A stretch of 64,000 bases of DNA from Stackebrandtia endophytica (GCF_006716355.1 NZ_VFOW01000001.1:2666001-2730000); one strand, 5' to 3'. Shown: positions 47,587 through 58,232, counted from the first letter of the stretch. Translations and numbers: made by a program. The notes: generated by a model from the letters alone, not told the origin.

Positions 47587-47602
47587 CTTAACGTGCGTTA
47601 AG
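47587..47602. promoter_or_regulatory. 16-bp palindromic operator upstream of the carboxylase operon
   Basis: CTTAACG-TG-CGTTAAG is a perfect inverted repeat 26-41 bp before the ATG at 47561, the typical position and form for a TetR-family operator. No regulator gene is adjacent. Confidence 0.6.
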
Positions 47603-47712
47603 GGTAGAACACCGGGTCCGATTGGCCAAGTCGACGCCGCGTTCGTCGTCGGACGAACACGACGGGTGGCGCAAGGTACGGCGAAGCCGCCGGTACCGGG
47701 TGCTCCGGACGG

Positions 47713-47744
47713 AAAAAACCGGGACGCGGTATCGCGTCCCGGTT
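47713..47744 (-). terminator. Rho-independent terminator of the surface-protein gene
   Basis: AACCGGGACGCG-gtat-CGCGTCCCGGTT is a perfect 12-bp stem with a tetraloop; on the minus strand it is followed by a run of six U. It lies 25 bp after the stop at 47770. This is the only hairpin in the window with a textbook U-tract. Confidence 0.9.
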
Positions 47745-47769
47745 GAGATCTGGATCGAACAGACAGGCG

Positions 47770-48711
47770 CTAACTGCGAGCAGCCGCCCGCTGCGCCATC
47801 ATGGTCCGGAACGCCGCGACCGCAACGCCCACGAGACAGACCGTGGCCAACAGGGCGAGCAGCCCGGAGGAACCGGTCTCCTCGATGGTGCCGACGTCAA
47901 CCGCCTCGACCTGGTCGTTTTGGGCGGTCGTGCTGCCGTTGTCACCGGTGGTTCCGCTAGTTCCGCTGGTCTCCGCGTCATCGCCGGTGGTGGCCTCGTC
48001 CTTGGCGTCCTTGTCACCGTCCGGCTCGGGCACCGCGCCCGAAGCCGCCGGGTCGTCGCCGTCCAACGGTGCCTGGCCGTCGTCGGGGATGCCGTCACCG
48101 CTGGGACCCGGCTGGTTGCCCGGCCCATTCGAGGTGCCGGAGTCTCCGGAACGGTTGGAGTCGCCCGACGTCGAGTTGTCGGAACCGTTGGAGGAACCCG
48201 GGTCCTCCGCGGGTGGTGTCTCGGTGACCGTCAAGGTCACGATGTCGGCCCGCTCATGGAGATTGGTCACGCAGTCGGGAGCCATCACCGCCTCACTGGA
48301 GGTGGCCAACGTCGTGGTGTATTCACCGCCCTTGGGGACGTTGATCTTCTCCTTGCCGAGCAGCAGGGTTGCCTTGGTGCCCAGGTTGTTGACGAAGGTG
48401 ATCCGGTCCTGCTCCGTTATGGAGAGGCTTTCCTTGTCCGGCTTGGACGCCTGACCCAGTCCGATCAATCCACAGTGTCCGTTGAAGACCACCGTGTCGT
48501 CTCCGCCTTCGGCGTAGGCGCTGCCGGTGGACATCATCCCCGCAGTCACCGCCGCGACCACCGCGGCGGCCGACACGCCGGCGATGTACCGCCTGCGGTT
48601 GCCGCCACGGCGCTTCGGGGCGGCCTTCGCGGGCGCCGCCATGGCCGACTGGTCTTGTGGCGATCGTGGGTACGGACTGGGTCGCCGGCCGGTGCCGCCG
48701 GTTTCACGCAT
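47770..48711 (-). CDS. exported cell-surface protein with C-terminal membrane anchor
   Basis: A 313-residue protein. The long basic N-terminus (APKRRGGNRRR) leads to a signal helix (YIAGVSAAAVVAAVTAGMMSTGSAYA). A compact domain of about 90 residues follows with FNGHCGLIGLG ... MAPDCVTNL, predicted to be disulfide-linked. Next is a Ser/Gly/Asp/Pro-rich linker of about 110 residues. It ends with a helix (GLLALLATVCLVGVAVAAF) and the tail RTMMAQRAAARS. The layout is that of wall-spanning surface proteins, but no LPXTG is seen. Monocistronic. Confidence 0.78.
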   Translation of the reverse strand: MRETGGTGRRPSPYPRSPQDQSAMAAPAKAAPKRRGGNRRRYIAGVSAAAVVAAVTAGMMSTGSAYAEGGDDTVVFNGHCGLIGLGQASKPDKESLSITEQDRITFVNNLGTKATLLLGKEKINVPKGGEYTTTLATSSEAVMAPDCVTNLHERADIVTLTVTETPPAEDPGSSNGSDNSTSGDSNRSGDSGTSNGPGNQPGPSGDGIPDDGQAPLDGDDPAASGAVPEPDGDKDAKDEATTGDDAETSGTSGTTGDNGSTTAQNDQVEAVDVGTIEETGSSGLLALLATVCLVGVAVAAFRTMMAQRAAARS

Positions 48712-49106
48712 GAATGGTTCTCCTACCTACGGTTGTGCCACGTCATACCGGGAAACTCGGACTGAGGGTGACGGCGTGCTTCACGTGGCATGTCACGCCG
48801 GCCGGTGCCGGGTCCCGGTCGATATCGCTCGGTGGCGAATCGGAATTGAGTTGTGGTCTCTACGGTTAACGACGCGACGCCGTGAGGGTAACGTGCTTTG
48901 CCCCAAAATGTGCGACCAAGTTTTATTCGCCGGGTTTTGATCGGATTTTCGCTCCCATCATTGCCAGACTACGCCCGAAAACACCGCCGGGGTGACCCCG
49001 AAATCCCACGCCCCCAACATATGTGGCTCAATGTCGCCGGCAGCCACACCCATTGCGGCGAGCCACGGATGCGGCGGTTCGAGCGAATACGACCTATTCT
49101 CGGTGA
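48712..49106. other. 395-bp intergenic region
   Basis: It lies between the divergent surface-protein and endonuclease IV genes. It contains a patch of T/A-rich sequence (48905-48950) that may hold promoters and, at its right edge, the TATTCT box for the nuclease. No small gene or RNA is recognised. Confidence 0.5.
49095..49100 (+). promoter_or_regulatory. -10 box of a probable leaderless promoter
   Basis: TATTCT ends 6 nt before the ATG at 49107. The GGTGA between is too close to act as a ribosome-binding site. Confidence 0.45.
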
Positions 49107-49883
49107 ATGCTCATTGGCTCCCACGTCGATCAAGCCGACCCGCTGGCCGAGGCCGCCGAACGACAGGCTGAGGTCGTCCAGTTCTTCCTCGGCGACCCGC
49201 AGGGATGGAAGAAGCCGGTCCCCCGCGACGACGCCGAAACGCTGCGCGCCTCCGACATCCAGATCTTCATCCACGCGCCGTACGTCATCAACGTCGCCTC
49301 ACCGAACAACCGGATCCGAGTCCCCAGCCGACGCCTGCTGCTTCAGCAGGCCCAGGCCGCCGCCGCCATCGGCGCCTCCGGCCTCATCGTTCACGGTGGC
49401 CACGTCACCAAGGACACCGACCTGTCGGTCGGTTTCGACAACTGGCGCAAGGCCTTTCAATACGGCGTGGAGCAGGGCGGATTCGACGTCCCCATCCTCA
49501 TCGAGAACACCGCCGGCGGCGACCGGGCGTGCTCCCGTCATTTCGACGACATCGCCCGACTCTGGGACGCCGTTGGCGAGTTCAACCCCGGATTCTGCCT
49601 CGACACCTGCCACGCGCACGCCGGCGGCGAAGACCTGTCGACCGCCGTCGACCGGTTGAAGGCCATCACCGGCCGCATCGACCTGGTGCACGCCAACGAC
49701 TCACGCGACACCTTCAACTCCGGACGCGACCGACACGCCAACCTCGGCGCCGGGAACATCGATCCAGTCATAATTGCCGATATCATCTCGGCTGTGGGCG
49801 GTCCCGCCGTCGTCGAAACCCCCGGCGACGCGCAGTCCCAGGCCGCCGACATAGCCTTGATTCGGAAGCTGACCACCAGATGA
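49107..49883 (+). CDS. nfo: endonuclease IV (AP endonuclease family 2)
   Basis: A 258-residue zinc-dependent enzyme that cuts at abasic sites in base-excision repair. TIM-barrel motifs: LIGSHVDQADPL, VVQFFLGDPQGWKKP, FIHAPYVINVASPN, LIVHGGHV, PILIENTAGG (metal Glu), GFCLDTCHAHAGG, IDLVHANDSRDTFNSGRDRHANLGAG and AVVETPG. The metal-binding His/Asp/Glu set is present. It overlaps the next gene by 4 bp (ATGA). Confidence 0.95.
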   Translation: MLIGSHVDQADPLAEAAERQAEVVQFFLGDPQGWKKPVPRDDAETLRASDIQIFIHAPYVINVASPNNRIRVPSRRLLLQQAQAAAAIGASGLIVHGGHVTKDTDLSVGFDNWRKAFQYGVEQGGFDVPILIENTAGGDRACSRHFDDIARLWDAVGEFNPGFCLDTCHAHAGGEDLSTAVDRLKAITGRIDLVHANDSRDTFNSGRDRHANLGAGNIDPVIIADIISAVGGPAVVETPGDAQSQAADIALIRKLTTR

Positions 49884-51817
49884 GCTCACCCGCCACGGCG
49901 GACGTCGACTCCGGCGAACCCGCCGACAACGGCGTCGACGACACCGAGAAATCCGACTCGACCACCACCGCTCCGGCGGACGACACCGACACCACGGGCG
50001 ACACCGTCGAGGACTCCCCGGAAGTCGACCGCTGGCAACGATTCGTCGCCGACGACCCGGTGGAAGAACCGGCCACCGAACCCACGGGCCGACTGGCCCG
50101 CCTCAAACACCGACTGGTGACGACGGCCCGCCACGAGTGGACACTGGCGGCCCTGGCGAGTGTCGTCCTGGCTGCGGTCATGACCTGGCCGGTCCTGAAG
50201 GACCCGCTGCACACCATCCCGCACGACGTCGGCGACCCGCTGCTCATCACCTACGTACTCGCCTGGACCGGCCATGCGCTATGGAACAACCCGGGCGGGT
50301 TGTGGGACACCTCGGCGTTCTACCCGTTGTCCGACAGTTACGCCTTCACCGACACGTTCCTCGGTTACGCCCCGGCGAGCCTCATCGGGTCGGGCACCGA
50401 GGCGGCGCTGCTGCGATACAACCTCCTATACGTGTTCGCGTTCGCGCTGGCCTTCTTCGGCGCCTACGCACTGTTTCGACAGTTGGGCGCCCGGATCGCC
50501 GGTTCGACGGTCGCGGCCGCCGCATTCGCGTACGCACCGTGGAAACTGGCCCAGGCCGGGCACCTCCAGGTGCTGTCGGTGGGCGGGATCGTGTTGGCGC
50601 TGGCGATGCTGGCGCGCGGACACGGCTACAGCCTCCGACACGGTTACCGGCCGAAACGCACCAGGTGGGGCTGGGTGATCGCCGGATGGTTGGTCGCGAC
50701 CTGGCAGGTCTCCATCGGGTTCGGCATGGGGGTGCCGTTCGCGTACTTCCTCGCCGGGGTCTGCGTCGTGGCGGCGGTCAACTGGGTGCTGTCGCGATTC
50801 CCACGCATCCCGTGGCGGGTCCTGGCCGCCAACGCCGGTGGCATCCTGATCTTCGCCGGTGCCGGGATTCTCCAGGCCATTCCATACTTCCGGGTCCTCG
50901 CCAACCATCCCGAAGCCGAACGCACCCTCGACTACGTCGGTTTCTACTCCCCCAGCTGGTCCAGTTTCCTGGTCAGTCCGCCGGAGTCGGCGCTGTGGGG
51001 GGCCGCGCACGAACCGGCCCGGGCTCAGATGGTGTGGCATCAGGAGACCAGCCTGTTGGTCGGGTTCACCGTTCTGGCACTGGCCGTGGTTGGTCTGATC
51101 TGGTCGGTGTGGAGCATCTGGCAACGCGTCGTCCTGGCCTTGGGCGTCGTGGTGTCGGTGTCACTGGCGATGGGAACCAACTTCATCGACCAGGGCGAAT
51201 GGGCCTACGCGTTGCTGTTCGAGTACCTGCCGGGCTTCGACGGGCTCCGCACCCCGGGCCGACTGGTCCTGTACACGACGTTGTTCCTGGCCGTGCTGGC
51301 CGCCGGAACCATCACCCACCTCGCCGACCGCATCGACGGATACGCCGACGCCGACCGGGTCGACCCGCGATGGAAGGTCTCCACACCGATTCCGTTGCGG
51401 CTGGCGATGTTCCTGCCCATCCTGCTGGTGCTCGCCGAAGGTGTCAGCGTCGCCGACAACCCGCAACCGCCACCTCCACCGGTCGCGATGTCTGAAGTGG
51501 ATGGACCGATCCTCGTGCTGCCGTCCGACGGCGCCGCCGACACGATCGTCCAGTACTGGAGCGTCGACGGTTTCCCCGACATCGTCAACGGAACCGCCGG
51601 GTTCGTCCCGACCGCGCAACAGGACATCCGGGACAGTTCGATGTCGTTCCCCTCGGCGCCCAGCGTGGAGGCGCTGCGGCAGGCGGGCATCGAGACCGTG
51701 ATCGTGGTGCGGGATCGCATCGACGGCACGCCCTGGCAGAACGTGCTCAACAATCCCACTCAAAACCCGTCGATCACCGTCGTGGACTACGGTCCGGCAG
51801 TGGTTTTCCAGCTCTGA
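49880..51817 (+). CDS. polytopic glycosyltransferase-like membrane protein (GT-C type)
   Basis: A 645-residue protein. An acidic, disordered N-terminal 85 residues precede at least ten hydrophobic helices. After helix 1 comes DPLHTIPHDVGDPLLITYVLAWTGHALWNNPGGLWDTSAFYP, the kind of acidic first loop with a DD/DxD-like motif seen in lipid-linked sugar transferases. The C-terminal ~140 residues are soluble (SEVDGPILVLPSDGAADTIVQYWSVDGFPDIVNG). A glycosyltransferase acting on polyprenyl-phosphate sugars is an inference. The ATG overlaps the endonuclease stop. The long upstream open frame is shadow coding. Its end overlaps the next, convergent gene by 44 bp. Confidence 0.78.
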   Translation: MSSPATADVDSGEPADNGVDDTEKSDSTTTAPADDTDTTGDTVEDSPEVDRWQRFVADDPVEEPATEPTGRLARLKHRLVTTARHEWTLAALASVVLAAVMTWPVLKDPLHTIPHDVGDPLLITYVLAWTGHALWNNPGGLWDTSAFYPLSDSYAFTDTFLGYAPASLIGSGTEAALLRYNLLYVFAFALAFFGAYALFRQLGARIAGSTVAAAAFAYAPWKLAQAGHLQVLSVGGIVLALAMLARGHGYSLRHGYRPKRTRWGWVIAGWLVATWQVSIGFGMGVPFAYFLAGVCVVAAVNWVLSRFPRIPWRVLAANAGGILIFAGAGILQAIPYFRVLANHPEAERTLDYVGFYSPSWSSFLVSPPESALWGAAHEPARAQMVWHQETSLLVGFTVLALAVVGLIWSVWSIWQRVVLALGVVVSVSLAMGTNFIDQGEWAYALLFEYLPGFDGLRTPGRLVLYTTLFLAVLAAGTITHLADRIDGYADADRVDPRWKVSTPIPLRLAMFLPILLVLAEGVSVADNPQPPPPPVAMSEVDGPILVLPSDGAADTIVQYWSVDGFPDIVNGTAGFVPTAQQDIRDSSMSFPSAPSVEALRQAGIETVIVVRDRIDGTPWQNVLNNPTQNPSITVVDYGPAVVFQL

Positions 51818-53246
51818 CCGTCTCCGGTCCCGATGCCGGCAGCAACAGGCCGGCGTCGGGATCGGTTCCGTAGAACGATCGGATCACGTCCCGGCTCGGA
51901 TCTCGGACGTCACGAACCACCGCGACCACCAGCATCGTCAACGTGACCAGCCGGGCCAGCGACGCGGCTATGAACACCCACTCGGGGATGACCAGCCCCC
52001 AGACCGGCGCGGGATTGTCGTTGGAGCTCGACACCGTCAGCAGTTCGGAGTAGAAGCCGAAGAAGTACAGCAGCTCCCCGACCTGCCAGACCAGGAACAT
52101 GCGCCACTGTGGACGCGCTAGGACGGCCAGCGGGATCAACCACATGACGTACTGCTGCGACCAGACCTTGCCGGTCAACAGGAACGCCGCCACCACGAGG
52201 AAGGCCACCTGGGCCAGCCGCGGCGGGGTCGGCGAGAACAGGGTCAGCCAGGCGATCGCGACACACGCGACCACGAACGCGACCAGGTAGAGCCAGTTCA
52301 ACACCGGGATGGTCCCCAGCAACTCGTTCAACGGGTCACCGGGTTCGGTGAAGTGTCGAACGATGTACCAGGAGGTTCCCCAGTCGATGCCGCGTTCGGA
52401 GTTCAGCTCGAAGAACCGGTACCAGCCCTCGCGGGCCCAGATGATCGCCGGAAGGTTCGCCACCAGCCAGGTCGCCGCCGCGACTCCCACGGTCACCAAA
52501 GCGGCGCGGAACCGTCGATAACGCCAGGCCAACAGCAACAACGGGCCGGCTATCAACAGTGGATAGAACTTGGCGGCGACCGCGAGTCCCCATAGGATTC
52601 CAGCGGTGACCGTGCGTCCGCGCGCGAACGCCACCATGAAGAACATCGTCAACGCGACCGGCAGCCAGTCCCAGTTGACCAGAGCGGTGAACAGAACCGC
52701 CGGGGCGGCCACGAGCATCATCGCGTCCCACGGTCGGCCGGGGCGAAGCTTCAACAGCCCGGCCACCGCGACGACACCGAGGATCAACAGCACGATCGCC
52801 GACAGGTGATAGTAGACGGTGCCGCCGGCGGCGCCCAGGACTCCGTAGGAGAACAGACCGAAGATTCCCATGAAATAGCCGGTGAGCACCGGATACTCGA
52901 CCGGGTGGTCGAGGTAGGGAATCGCGCCCTGGTCCAGCCGTTCCGCGCCCCACAGTGCGCGGATGTCGCTGTAGCAGTACTGGGTGTACTGCTGGAAGTC
53001 CGCCCAGCCGCCGTCGGCGCACGGGTACTTCTGGAGCCACGACAGTGCGGCCATCACGATCGCCGACAGCAACACCACCCGGGTCGGCGCCCAGAACCGG
53101 CGGCGGGGCGGGTCGTTGGCGTGTCGGCCCAGTGGTCCCCCGATGGCGAAGGACAACGATCGCACGACCGGATCGGATGTCGACGGCGCATCGACCCCAC
53201 GCGGTGTGCGGCTCTCTGAATCAGACTGCGGTTTGATGACGCTCAT
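51774..53246 (-). CDS. GT87/DUF2029-type mannosyltransferase-like membrane protein
   Basis: A 490-residue protein with about ten helices. The extracytoplasmic loop contains YTQYCYSDIRALWGAERLDQGAIPYLDHPVEYPVLTGYFMGIFG, matching the DUF2029/GT87 pattern (SDI ... YP.....EYPP) of actinobacterial polyprenol-linked mannosyl- and arabinosyltransferases. LKLRPGRPWDAMMLVAAPAVLF and AAKFYPLLIAGPLLLL are further family features. Acceptor unknown; lipoglycan or wall polymer likely. ATG 53246 or GTG 53249 are possible starts. Convergent with the other membrane glycosyltransferase-like gene. Confidence 0.85.
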   Translation of the reverse strand: MSVIKPQSDSESRTPRGVDAPSTSDPVVRSLSFAIGGPLGRHANDPPRRRFWAPTRVVLLSAIVMAALSWLQKYPCADGGWADFQQYTQYCYSDIRALWGAERLDQGAIPYLDHPVEYPVLTGYFMGIFGLFSYGVLGAAGGTVYYHLSAIVLLILGVVAVAGLLKLRPGRPWDAMMLVAAPAVLFTALVNWDWLPVALTMFFMVAFARGRTVTAGILWGLAVAAKFYPLLIAGPLLLLAWRYRRFRAALVTVGVAAATWLVANLPAIIWAREGWYRFFELNSERGIDWGTSWYIVRHFTEPGDPLNELLGTIPVLNWLYLVAFVVACVAIAWLTLFSPTPPRLAQVAFLVVAAFLLTGKVWSQQYVMWLIPLAVLARPQWRMFLVWQVGELLYFFGFYSELLTVSSSNDNPAPVWGLVIPEWVFIAASLARLVTLTMLVVAVVRDVRDPSRDVIRSFYGTDPDAGLLLPASGPETVRAGKPLPDRSPRR

Positions 53247-53308
53247 CACGGCTCATCATGCCGTATCCGTCCGCAGCCTGGTCAGCCCAGCTGGCGGTGG
53301 TCGGGTTT

Positions 53309-53340
53309 GGTTGGGGTTGGGCTCATACCCCACCCCAACC
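53309..53340. other. G-rich hairpin in the 5' region of the GT87-like gene
   Basis: GGTTGGGGTTGGG-ctcata-CCCCACCCCAACC forms a 13-bp stem with one mismatch. The plus strand also has three or four G-runs that could form a quadruplex. There is no U-tract. It lies between the GNAT and GT87-like genes, both minus strand. Confidence 0.4.
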
Positions 53341-53539
53341 GGGGGCTTAACCACCCCCGCAGCATCGACAACCATTCCATTTCCCCCCAATGCGGTCAAA
53401 CCGATTTCAGCTGGGCTTCAGGTTGAGGCCTGATCTTCAAGGCCGAGCCGACCCGGTGCCCGCCGGCACTCAGATTGACGCCGCCCAGGGGTCCGACGGA
53501 AGGCTGCGCCGACGATCCGGCCGGGACGCCGGAACCGGA

Positions 53540-54022
53540 TCAGGCGAGGGACTTCTCGAAGTGGATCAGCGTCCAATGCCATTCGGGCCGTGTCTCGTTC
53601 CGCACGTCCCGGTATCCGAGCGCCCGGTAGAAGGCGACGGCCTCCGGTTGATTGGTGGCGGTGTTGAGGATGACGTCGGTGTGCCCCGCCACGGCGGCGC
53701 GCCGTTCCAGGGCACCCATGAGCTCGCGACCGATGCCCTGCCGTCGCGTCGCCGGGTGCACCCGAACGTAGACGATCTCGGCTCGGCCACGACCTCGCGC
53801 ACGCAGTCCGCCCATGGCGACGAGGTCTCCATCGAGATCGCCAACCAGAAGACATTCCAATGTCGATGGATCGGCCAACCCGGGAAACGTGTCCGGGGCT
53901 TCAGCTGCGAGCGGAAGCGTCAAAGGCATCGCCGGATCCGCCGTGGCGCCGACATTGGGCAACGTCGCCATCGTCCACACTGTCGAGAGATCGCTCGGTC
54001 GGTAATCCCGAATGGCCACCAT
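53540..54022 (-). CDS. GNAT-family N-acetyltransferase
   Basis: A 160-residue acetyl-CoA-dependent transferase. [15 protein letters not shown] opens the fold. [66 protein letters not shown] contains the pantetheine loop [20 protein letters not shown] is the C-terminal signature. Substrate unknown. Its first 122 bp overlap, in another frame, the 3' end of the hydantoinase gene on the same strand. Confidence 0.9.
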   Translation of the reverse strand: MVAIRDYRPSDLSTVWTMATLPNVGATADPAMPLTLPLAAEAPDTFPGLADPSTLECLLVGDLDGDLVAMGGLRARGRGRAEIVYVRVHPATRRQGIGRELMGALERRAAVAGHTDVILNTATNQPEAVAFYRALGYRDVRNETRPEWHWTLIHFEKSLA

Positions 54023-57000
54023 GACAGAATGATCGTCGCCGTGACCGTTCGGCGCCAGCGGATTTCACGTGCCCCTCAGCCGAAACTAACTCCGTCGTCG
54101 CTTCTCCGTATCCACCGCCGCCGGGGGTGTGGAGGACGAAGACGTCATCGGTGTCCAGCTCCACCGAGTCGCATCCGTTGACGGCGGTGGTCGATCCGTC
54201 CGGGTGCTCTATCCACTGCGTCCCGAGGTCGCCGGAGTCACCGCCGGCCATACCGTAGGGCGGAACCCTCCGGTGCCCACTCAGGATGGTCACGGTCATC
54301 GGCTCGGTGAACCTGAGTCGACGAACCGCGCCGTCTCCGCCGCGATGCCGCCCGTTCCCGCCGCTGCCACGACGAATCGAGAACTCCTCCAACAGCACCG
54401 GGAATCGAAACTCCAGGACCTCGGGATCGGTGAGCCGCGAGTTGGTCATGTGCGTCTGCACCACGTCGGTGCCCGGGTGGGTCGCGTCGGCTCCTGATCC
54501 GGAGGACACCGTCTCGTAGTACTGGTATCGGCCGTTGCCGAAGGTCAGGTTATTCATCGTTCCCGAGCCTTCGGCCCGTACTCGCAGCGCCGCATAGAGG
54601 GCACCGACGACGGCCTGCGACGTCTCGACATTTCCGGCGACCACCGCCGCCGGGTGTTCCGGCGCCAACATGCTCTGCGCGGGCACAGTGACTCGCAATG
54701 GTCGCATGCATCCGGAGTTCAGCGGTATTTGATCATCCACAAGGGTGCGGAATACGTAGATGACGGCGGCCATGACCACAGCGGTGGGAGCGTTGAAGTT
54801 ACCGGACAACTGGGCCGATGTACCGGTGAAGTCGATATGCGCCTCACGGGCTTTCGCATCGACACGTACCTTCACATCGATCTTGGCTCCGCTGTCCATT
54901 TCATACTCGTAGTCGCCGTCACGCAGTTGGTCGATCACCCGGCGCACCGCCGCCTCGGCGTTGTCCTGGACGTGTGACATGTACGCCTGCACGACATCGA
55001 GGCCAAATTGCTCCACCATGGACCGCAACTCGCCGACACCGGTCTTGTTGGCGGCCAACTGTGCCCGCAGGTCGGCCAGGTTGTCGTTCGGGTTCCGCGA
55101 CGGATACTTCGCCCCGGTCAACAGATCCAACATCGCGTCGTGCCGCAGTCGTCCGTCACGTGCCAACAGGAAATCGGTGATCAGCACCCCCTCCTGGTCC
55201 ACGGTGCGGGAGAAGGCGGGCATCGAACCGGGGGTGATCCCACCGACGTCGGCGTGGTGGCCCCGTGAGGCCACATAGAACCAGATGTCGTCGCCGTCGG
55301 GATCGAAAACCGGTGTGATGACGGTGATGTCCGGCAAGTGGGTGCCACCCGCGTACGGGTTGTTGAGCACATAGGAGTCCCCGTCGCGCATGGCCCCGGT
55401 CCGGTTCGCGATGACCGTCTTGATGGACTGACCCATCGATCCGAGGTGGACCGGCATGTGGGGGGCGTTGGCGATCAACTCCCCCTCCGCGTCGAATACC
55501 GCGCAGGAGAAGTCCAACCGTTCCTTGATGTTGACGGAGTTGGCGGTGGCGCGCAGTCGATGACCCATCTGCTCGGCCACCGACATGAACAGGTTGTTGA
55601 ACAGCTCCAACATCACCGGATCGGCGACCGAGGCGTCGACCTCCTCGGTCACGGCCGCCGATACCCGTCGCATCATCATGTCGCCGGCGGCGGTGATCTC
55701 GGCACGCCAACCGGTGTCGACCACGGTGGTGGCGCCCGATTCGGCGATGACGGCCGGTCCGGACAACCGACTTCCGGGCCGCAAATCCGCCCGGCGATAC
55801 AGCGGCACCGACAGCCGGGCACCGGATTCGTACAGGGTCACCGTGTCGACGGGTTCCGGCTCGCCACCCTCCTCGGGGACGGAGCCGCCACCGGGTTGAA
55901 GTTCTGCCGCCGGGGAGACCATCTCGACCGCGACCGCCTCGATCACGATGTCGCGCTCGGGCATCAGAAACGAGAACATCTGCCGGTACCGGTCGGTGAA
56001 CTCGGTGATCATGTCGTCCATGTCGCCGATCTCGACGGAGACGGTCGTATCGGTTCCGGCGTATTTCAAGTGGGCGCGGTGAGTACCGGTGAGGTTGGCG
56101 GCGTCGATTCCCTGTGTGGTGAGTTCGTCGACGGCCTCGTCGGTGAGTTCACGCGCCTGTCGTTTCGCCAGTTCGAGTCCGGCGGCGTCGAAGGGCGCCT
56201 CGGTGGCGATCTCACGGGTGGCGGTGACGTCGGCCAAGCCCATGCCCAGCGCCGACAGCACACCCGAGTGCGGGTGAACGAACACGCTGGTCATGCCGAG
56301 TTCATCGGCCACCGCGCACGCGTGTTGGCCACCGGCCCCGCCGAAGGCCGCGAGGGTGTACTTGGTGACGTCGTGACCGCGTTGCACCGATATCTTCTTG
56401 ATGGCTTCGGCCATGTTGGATACCGCGATTCGCCGGAATCCTTCGGCGACGTCCTCACCGCTTCGGCCGTCGTCGATCTCGGCGGCCAGCTCGGTGAACT
56501 TCTCGGCTACGAGTTCATGATCGAGGGGTTGATCACCAGTGGGGCCGAAGACGCGGGGGAAGTAGGCGGACTGGATGCGTCCCAGCCGAATGTTGGCGTC
56601 GGTGACGGTCAGCGGGCCACCCCTGCGGTAGGCGGTCGGACCGGGTACCGCGCCCGCCGATTGCGGTCCGACACGGAATCGCGATCCGTCGTAGTAGAGG
56701 ATCGACCCGCCGCCGGCGGCGACGGTGTGGATGCTCATCATCGGTGCGCGCAACCGGATCCCGGCCACCTGGGTGTCGAATTCGCGTTCGAACTCGCCGG
56801 CGAATCGGGACACGTCGGTGGAGGTTCCACCCATGTCGAAGCCGATGACCCGGTCGATTCCGGCGGCTTGCGCGGTTCGGGCCATGCCGACGATTCCACC
56901 TGCCGGTCCGGACATGATGGCGTCCTTGCCGCGGAAGGTCTCTGCGGATGTCAGGCCGCCGGATGACCGCATGAACTGAACCCGCACACCCGGAAGCTGA

Positions 57001-57692
57001 CGGGATACCGCCGATACGTATCGGTCGAGAATTGGTGAGAGATAGGCGTCGGCGACCGTGGTGTCGGTGCGCGACACCAGTCTCATCAAGGGACTGACCT
57101 CATGCGACAGTGAGATCTGACGGAAGCCCGCATCTGCTGCGATCTCGCCGATCCGTTTCTCATGTCCAGTGTGGTGGTAGCCGTGAAGGAGGCTGACCGC
57201 AACGCTCGTGACGCCCTGTTCACGGGCCTGTTCCAGCCGTGAAACGAGATCTTCTTCGTCGAGTGTGGTCAGTTCGTCGCCGCTGGCGGTCACTCGGGCG
57301 GTGACCTCGATGGTATGGGAGTGAAGAAGTTCCGGCAGCGCGATGTGCTGGGCGAAGATGTCCGGCCGGTTCTGGTAGCCGATCCGGGGTGCGTCGGCAA
57401 AGCCCCGCGTGGTGATCAGGACGGTGGGATCGCCCGCGCGCTCCAGTAGAGCGTTGGTGGCGACGGTGGTTCCCATCCGGACCACCGCGATGTCGGCGAC
57501 GGGCAGGTCGGCGTCGGCGGGCACCCGAAGAATCCTCCGAATGCCCTCGATGGCGGCATCGGGGTAGGCGTCGGGGTTCTCCGACAGCAGCTTGTCGACG
57601 TACAGCTTTCCATCGCCGTCGCGCGCCACGATGTCGGTGAATGTGCCGCCGCGATCTATCCAGAACTGCCAGCCACTGGTCATGGTCATCAT
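53901..57692 (-). CDS. fused hydantoinase A/B (5-oxoprolinase-type) protein
   Basis: A 1263-residue ATP-dependent ring-opening hydrolase with both HyuA and HyuB parts. The HyuA half starts [22 protein letters not shown], then [26 protein letters not shown] (ATP site) and [16 protein letters not shown]. The HyuB half has [84 protein letters not shown], and ends [12 protein letters not shown]. About 65 residues after that motif are basic/irregular and overlap the GNAT gene, so they are probably not functional. GGAGGG precedes the ATG at 57692. Substrate may be 5-oxoproline or a hydantoin; sequence alone does not decide. Confidence 0.92.
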   Translation of the reverse strand: MMTMTSGWQFWIDRGGTFTDIVARDGDGKLYVDKLLSENPDAYPDAAIEGIRRILRVPADADLPVADIAVVRMGTTVATNALLERAGDPTVLITTRGFADAPRIGYQNRPDIFAQHIALPELLHSHTIEVTARVTASGDELTTLDEEDLVSRLEQAREQGVTSVAVSLLHGYHHTGHEKRIGEIAADAGFRQISLSHEVSPLMRLVSRTDTTVADAYLSPILDRYVSAVSRQLPGVRVQFMRSSGGLTSAETFRGKDAIMSGPAGGIVGMARTAQAAGIDRVIGFDMGGTSTDVSRFAGEFEREFDTQVAGIRLRAPMMSIHTVAAGGGSILYYDGSRFRVGPQSAGAVPGPTAYRRGGPLTVTDANIRLGRIQSAYFPRVFGPTGDQPLDHELVAEKFTELAAEIDDGRSGEDVAEGFRRIAVSNMAEAIKKISVQRGHDVTKYTLAAFGGAGGQHACAVADELGMTSVFVHPHSGVLSALGMGLADVTATREIATEAPFDAAGLELAKRQARELTDEAVDELTTQGIDAANLTGTHRAHLKYAGTDTTVSVEIGDMDDMITEFTDRYRQMFSFLMPERDIVIEAVAVEMVSPAAELQPGGGSVPEEGGEPEPVDTVTLYESGARLSVPLYRRADLRPGSRLSGPAVIAESGATTVVDTGWRAEITAAGDMMMRRVSAAVTEEVDASVADPVMLELFNNLFMSVAEQMGHRLRATANSVNIKERLDFSCAVFDAEGELIANAPHMPVHLGSMGQSIKTVIANRTGAMRDGDSYVLNNPYAGGTHLPDITVITPVFDPDGDDIWFYVASRGHHADVGGITPGSMPAFSRTVDQEGVLITDFLLARDGRLRHDAMLDLLTGAKYPSRNPNDNLADLRAQLAANKTGVGELRSMVEQFGLDVVQAYMSHVQDNAEAAVRRVIDQLRDGDYEYEMDSGAKIDVKVRVDAKAREAHIDFTGTSAQLSGNFNAPTAVVMAAVIYVFRTLVDDQIPLNSGCMRPLRVTVPAQSMLAPEHPAAVVAGNVETSQAVVGALYAALRVRAEGSGTMNNLTFGNGRYQYYETVSSGSGADATHPGTDVVQTHMTNSRLTDPEVLEFRFPVLLEEFSIRRGSGGNGRHRGGDGAVRRLRFTEPMTVTILSGHRRVPPYGMAGGDSGDLGTQWIEHPDGSTTAVNGCDSVELDTDDVFVLHTPGGGGYGEATTELVSAEGHVKSAGAERSRRRSFCHGGHSGLPTERSLDSVDDGDVAQCRRHGGSGDAFDASARS

Positions 57693-58232
57693 TGTGCCCT
57701 CCACCGGGGTGCCCGCAGGGGTCAGACACCGCGCGTTGCCCTTGTAAGGAATCACGACGGTCGCCGGCGTCGGTGAGGCAGCCGCCGATAGTCACCGCGC
57801 GAATGGATCTCGCGGTCGGCCGTACCGGACGAGGTGTCTCGACCAAGTGACGGGGAAAGGTTCGATCATCGAATTCGCAGCTCACCGCGAGCCGGTGGGC
57901 ACCGAAGTCTCATGATCACCAGGCTTCGTACGAGAGGTTCGGTGTATCCAATGGTCGATCGGGGAGCGACTCGGCGACGACGAAACCCGGTATGTCATCG
58001 GTTCGGATGCATCATGCGTATTCTTCGCCGCCCGGCGGCACCACCGGGTGACGCTTATTCGCAGGTGAACCGAATTCGCTTGGAGGAACTTCAAAAAACT
58101 GCGTCCCCAAGGTTCCCGTGCATCGATTTCATCGGATACACTCTAGGCACACCATGGTGCCGGGCTCCGGCTCTCCTCCCGTGGAGCTGCAGCCCCGACT
58201 CCGGTTCTTTATCCGTGTTGAACCCGAGTCCC

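Noticed and set aside
49205-49879. 225-residue N-terminal extension of the membrane glycosyltransferase frame
   Set aside because: It runs in another frame through the well-conserved endonuclease IV gene; the ATG at 49880 overlaps its stop in the usual ATGA way.
53390-54181. 263-residue plus-strand frame
   Set aside because: Antisense to the GNAT gene, no domain, typical shadow composition.
55338-56966. 542-residue plus-strand frame opposite the hydantoinase gene
   Set aside because: Entirely antisense to a clear hydantoinase A/B gene; Gly/Arg/His-rich without motifs.
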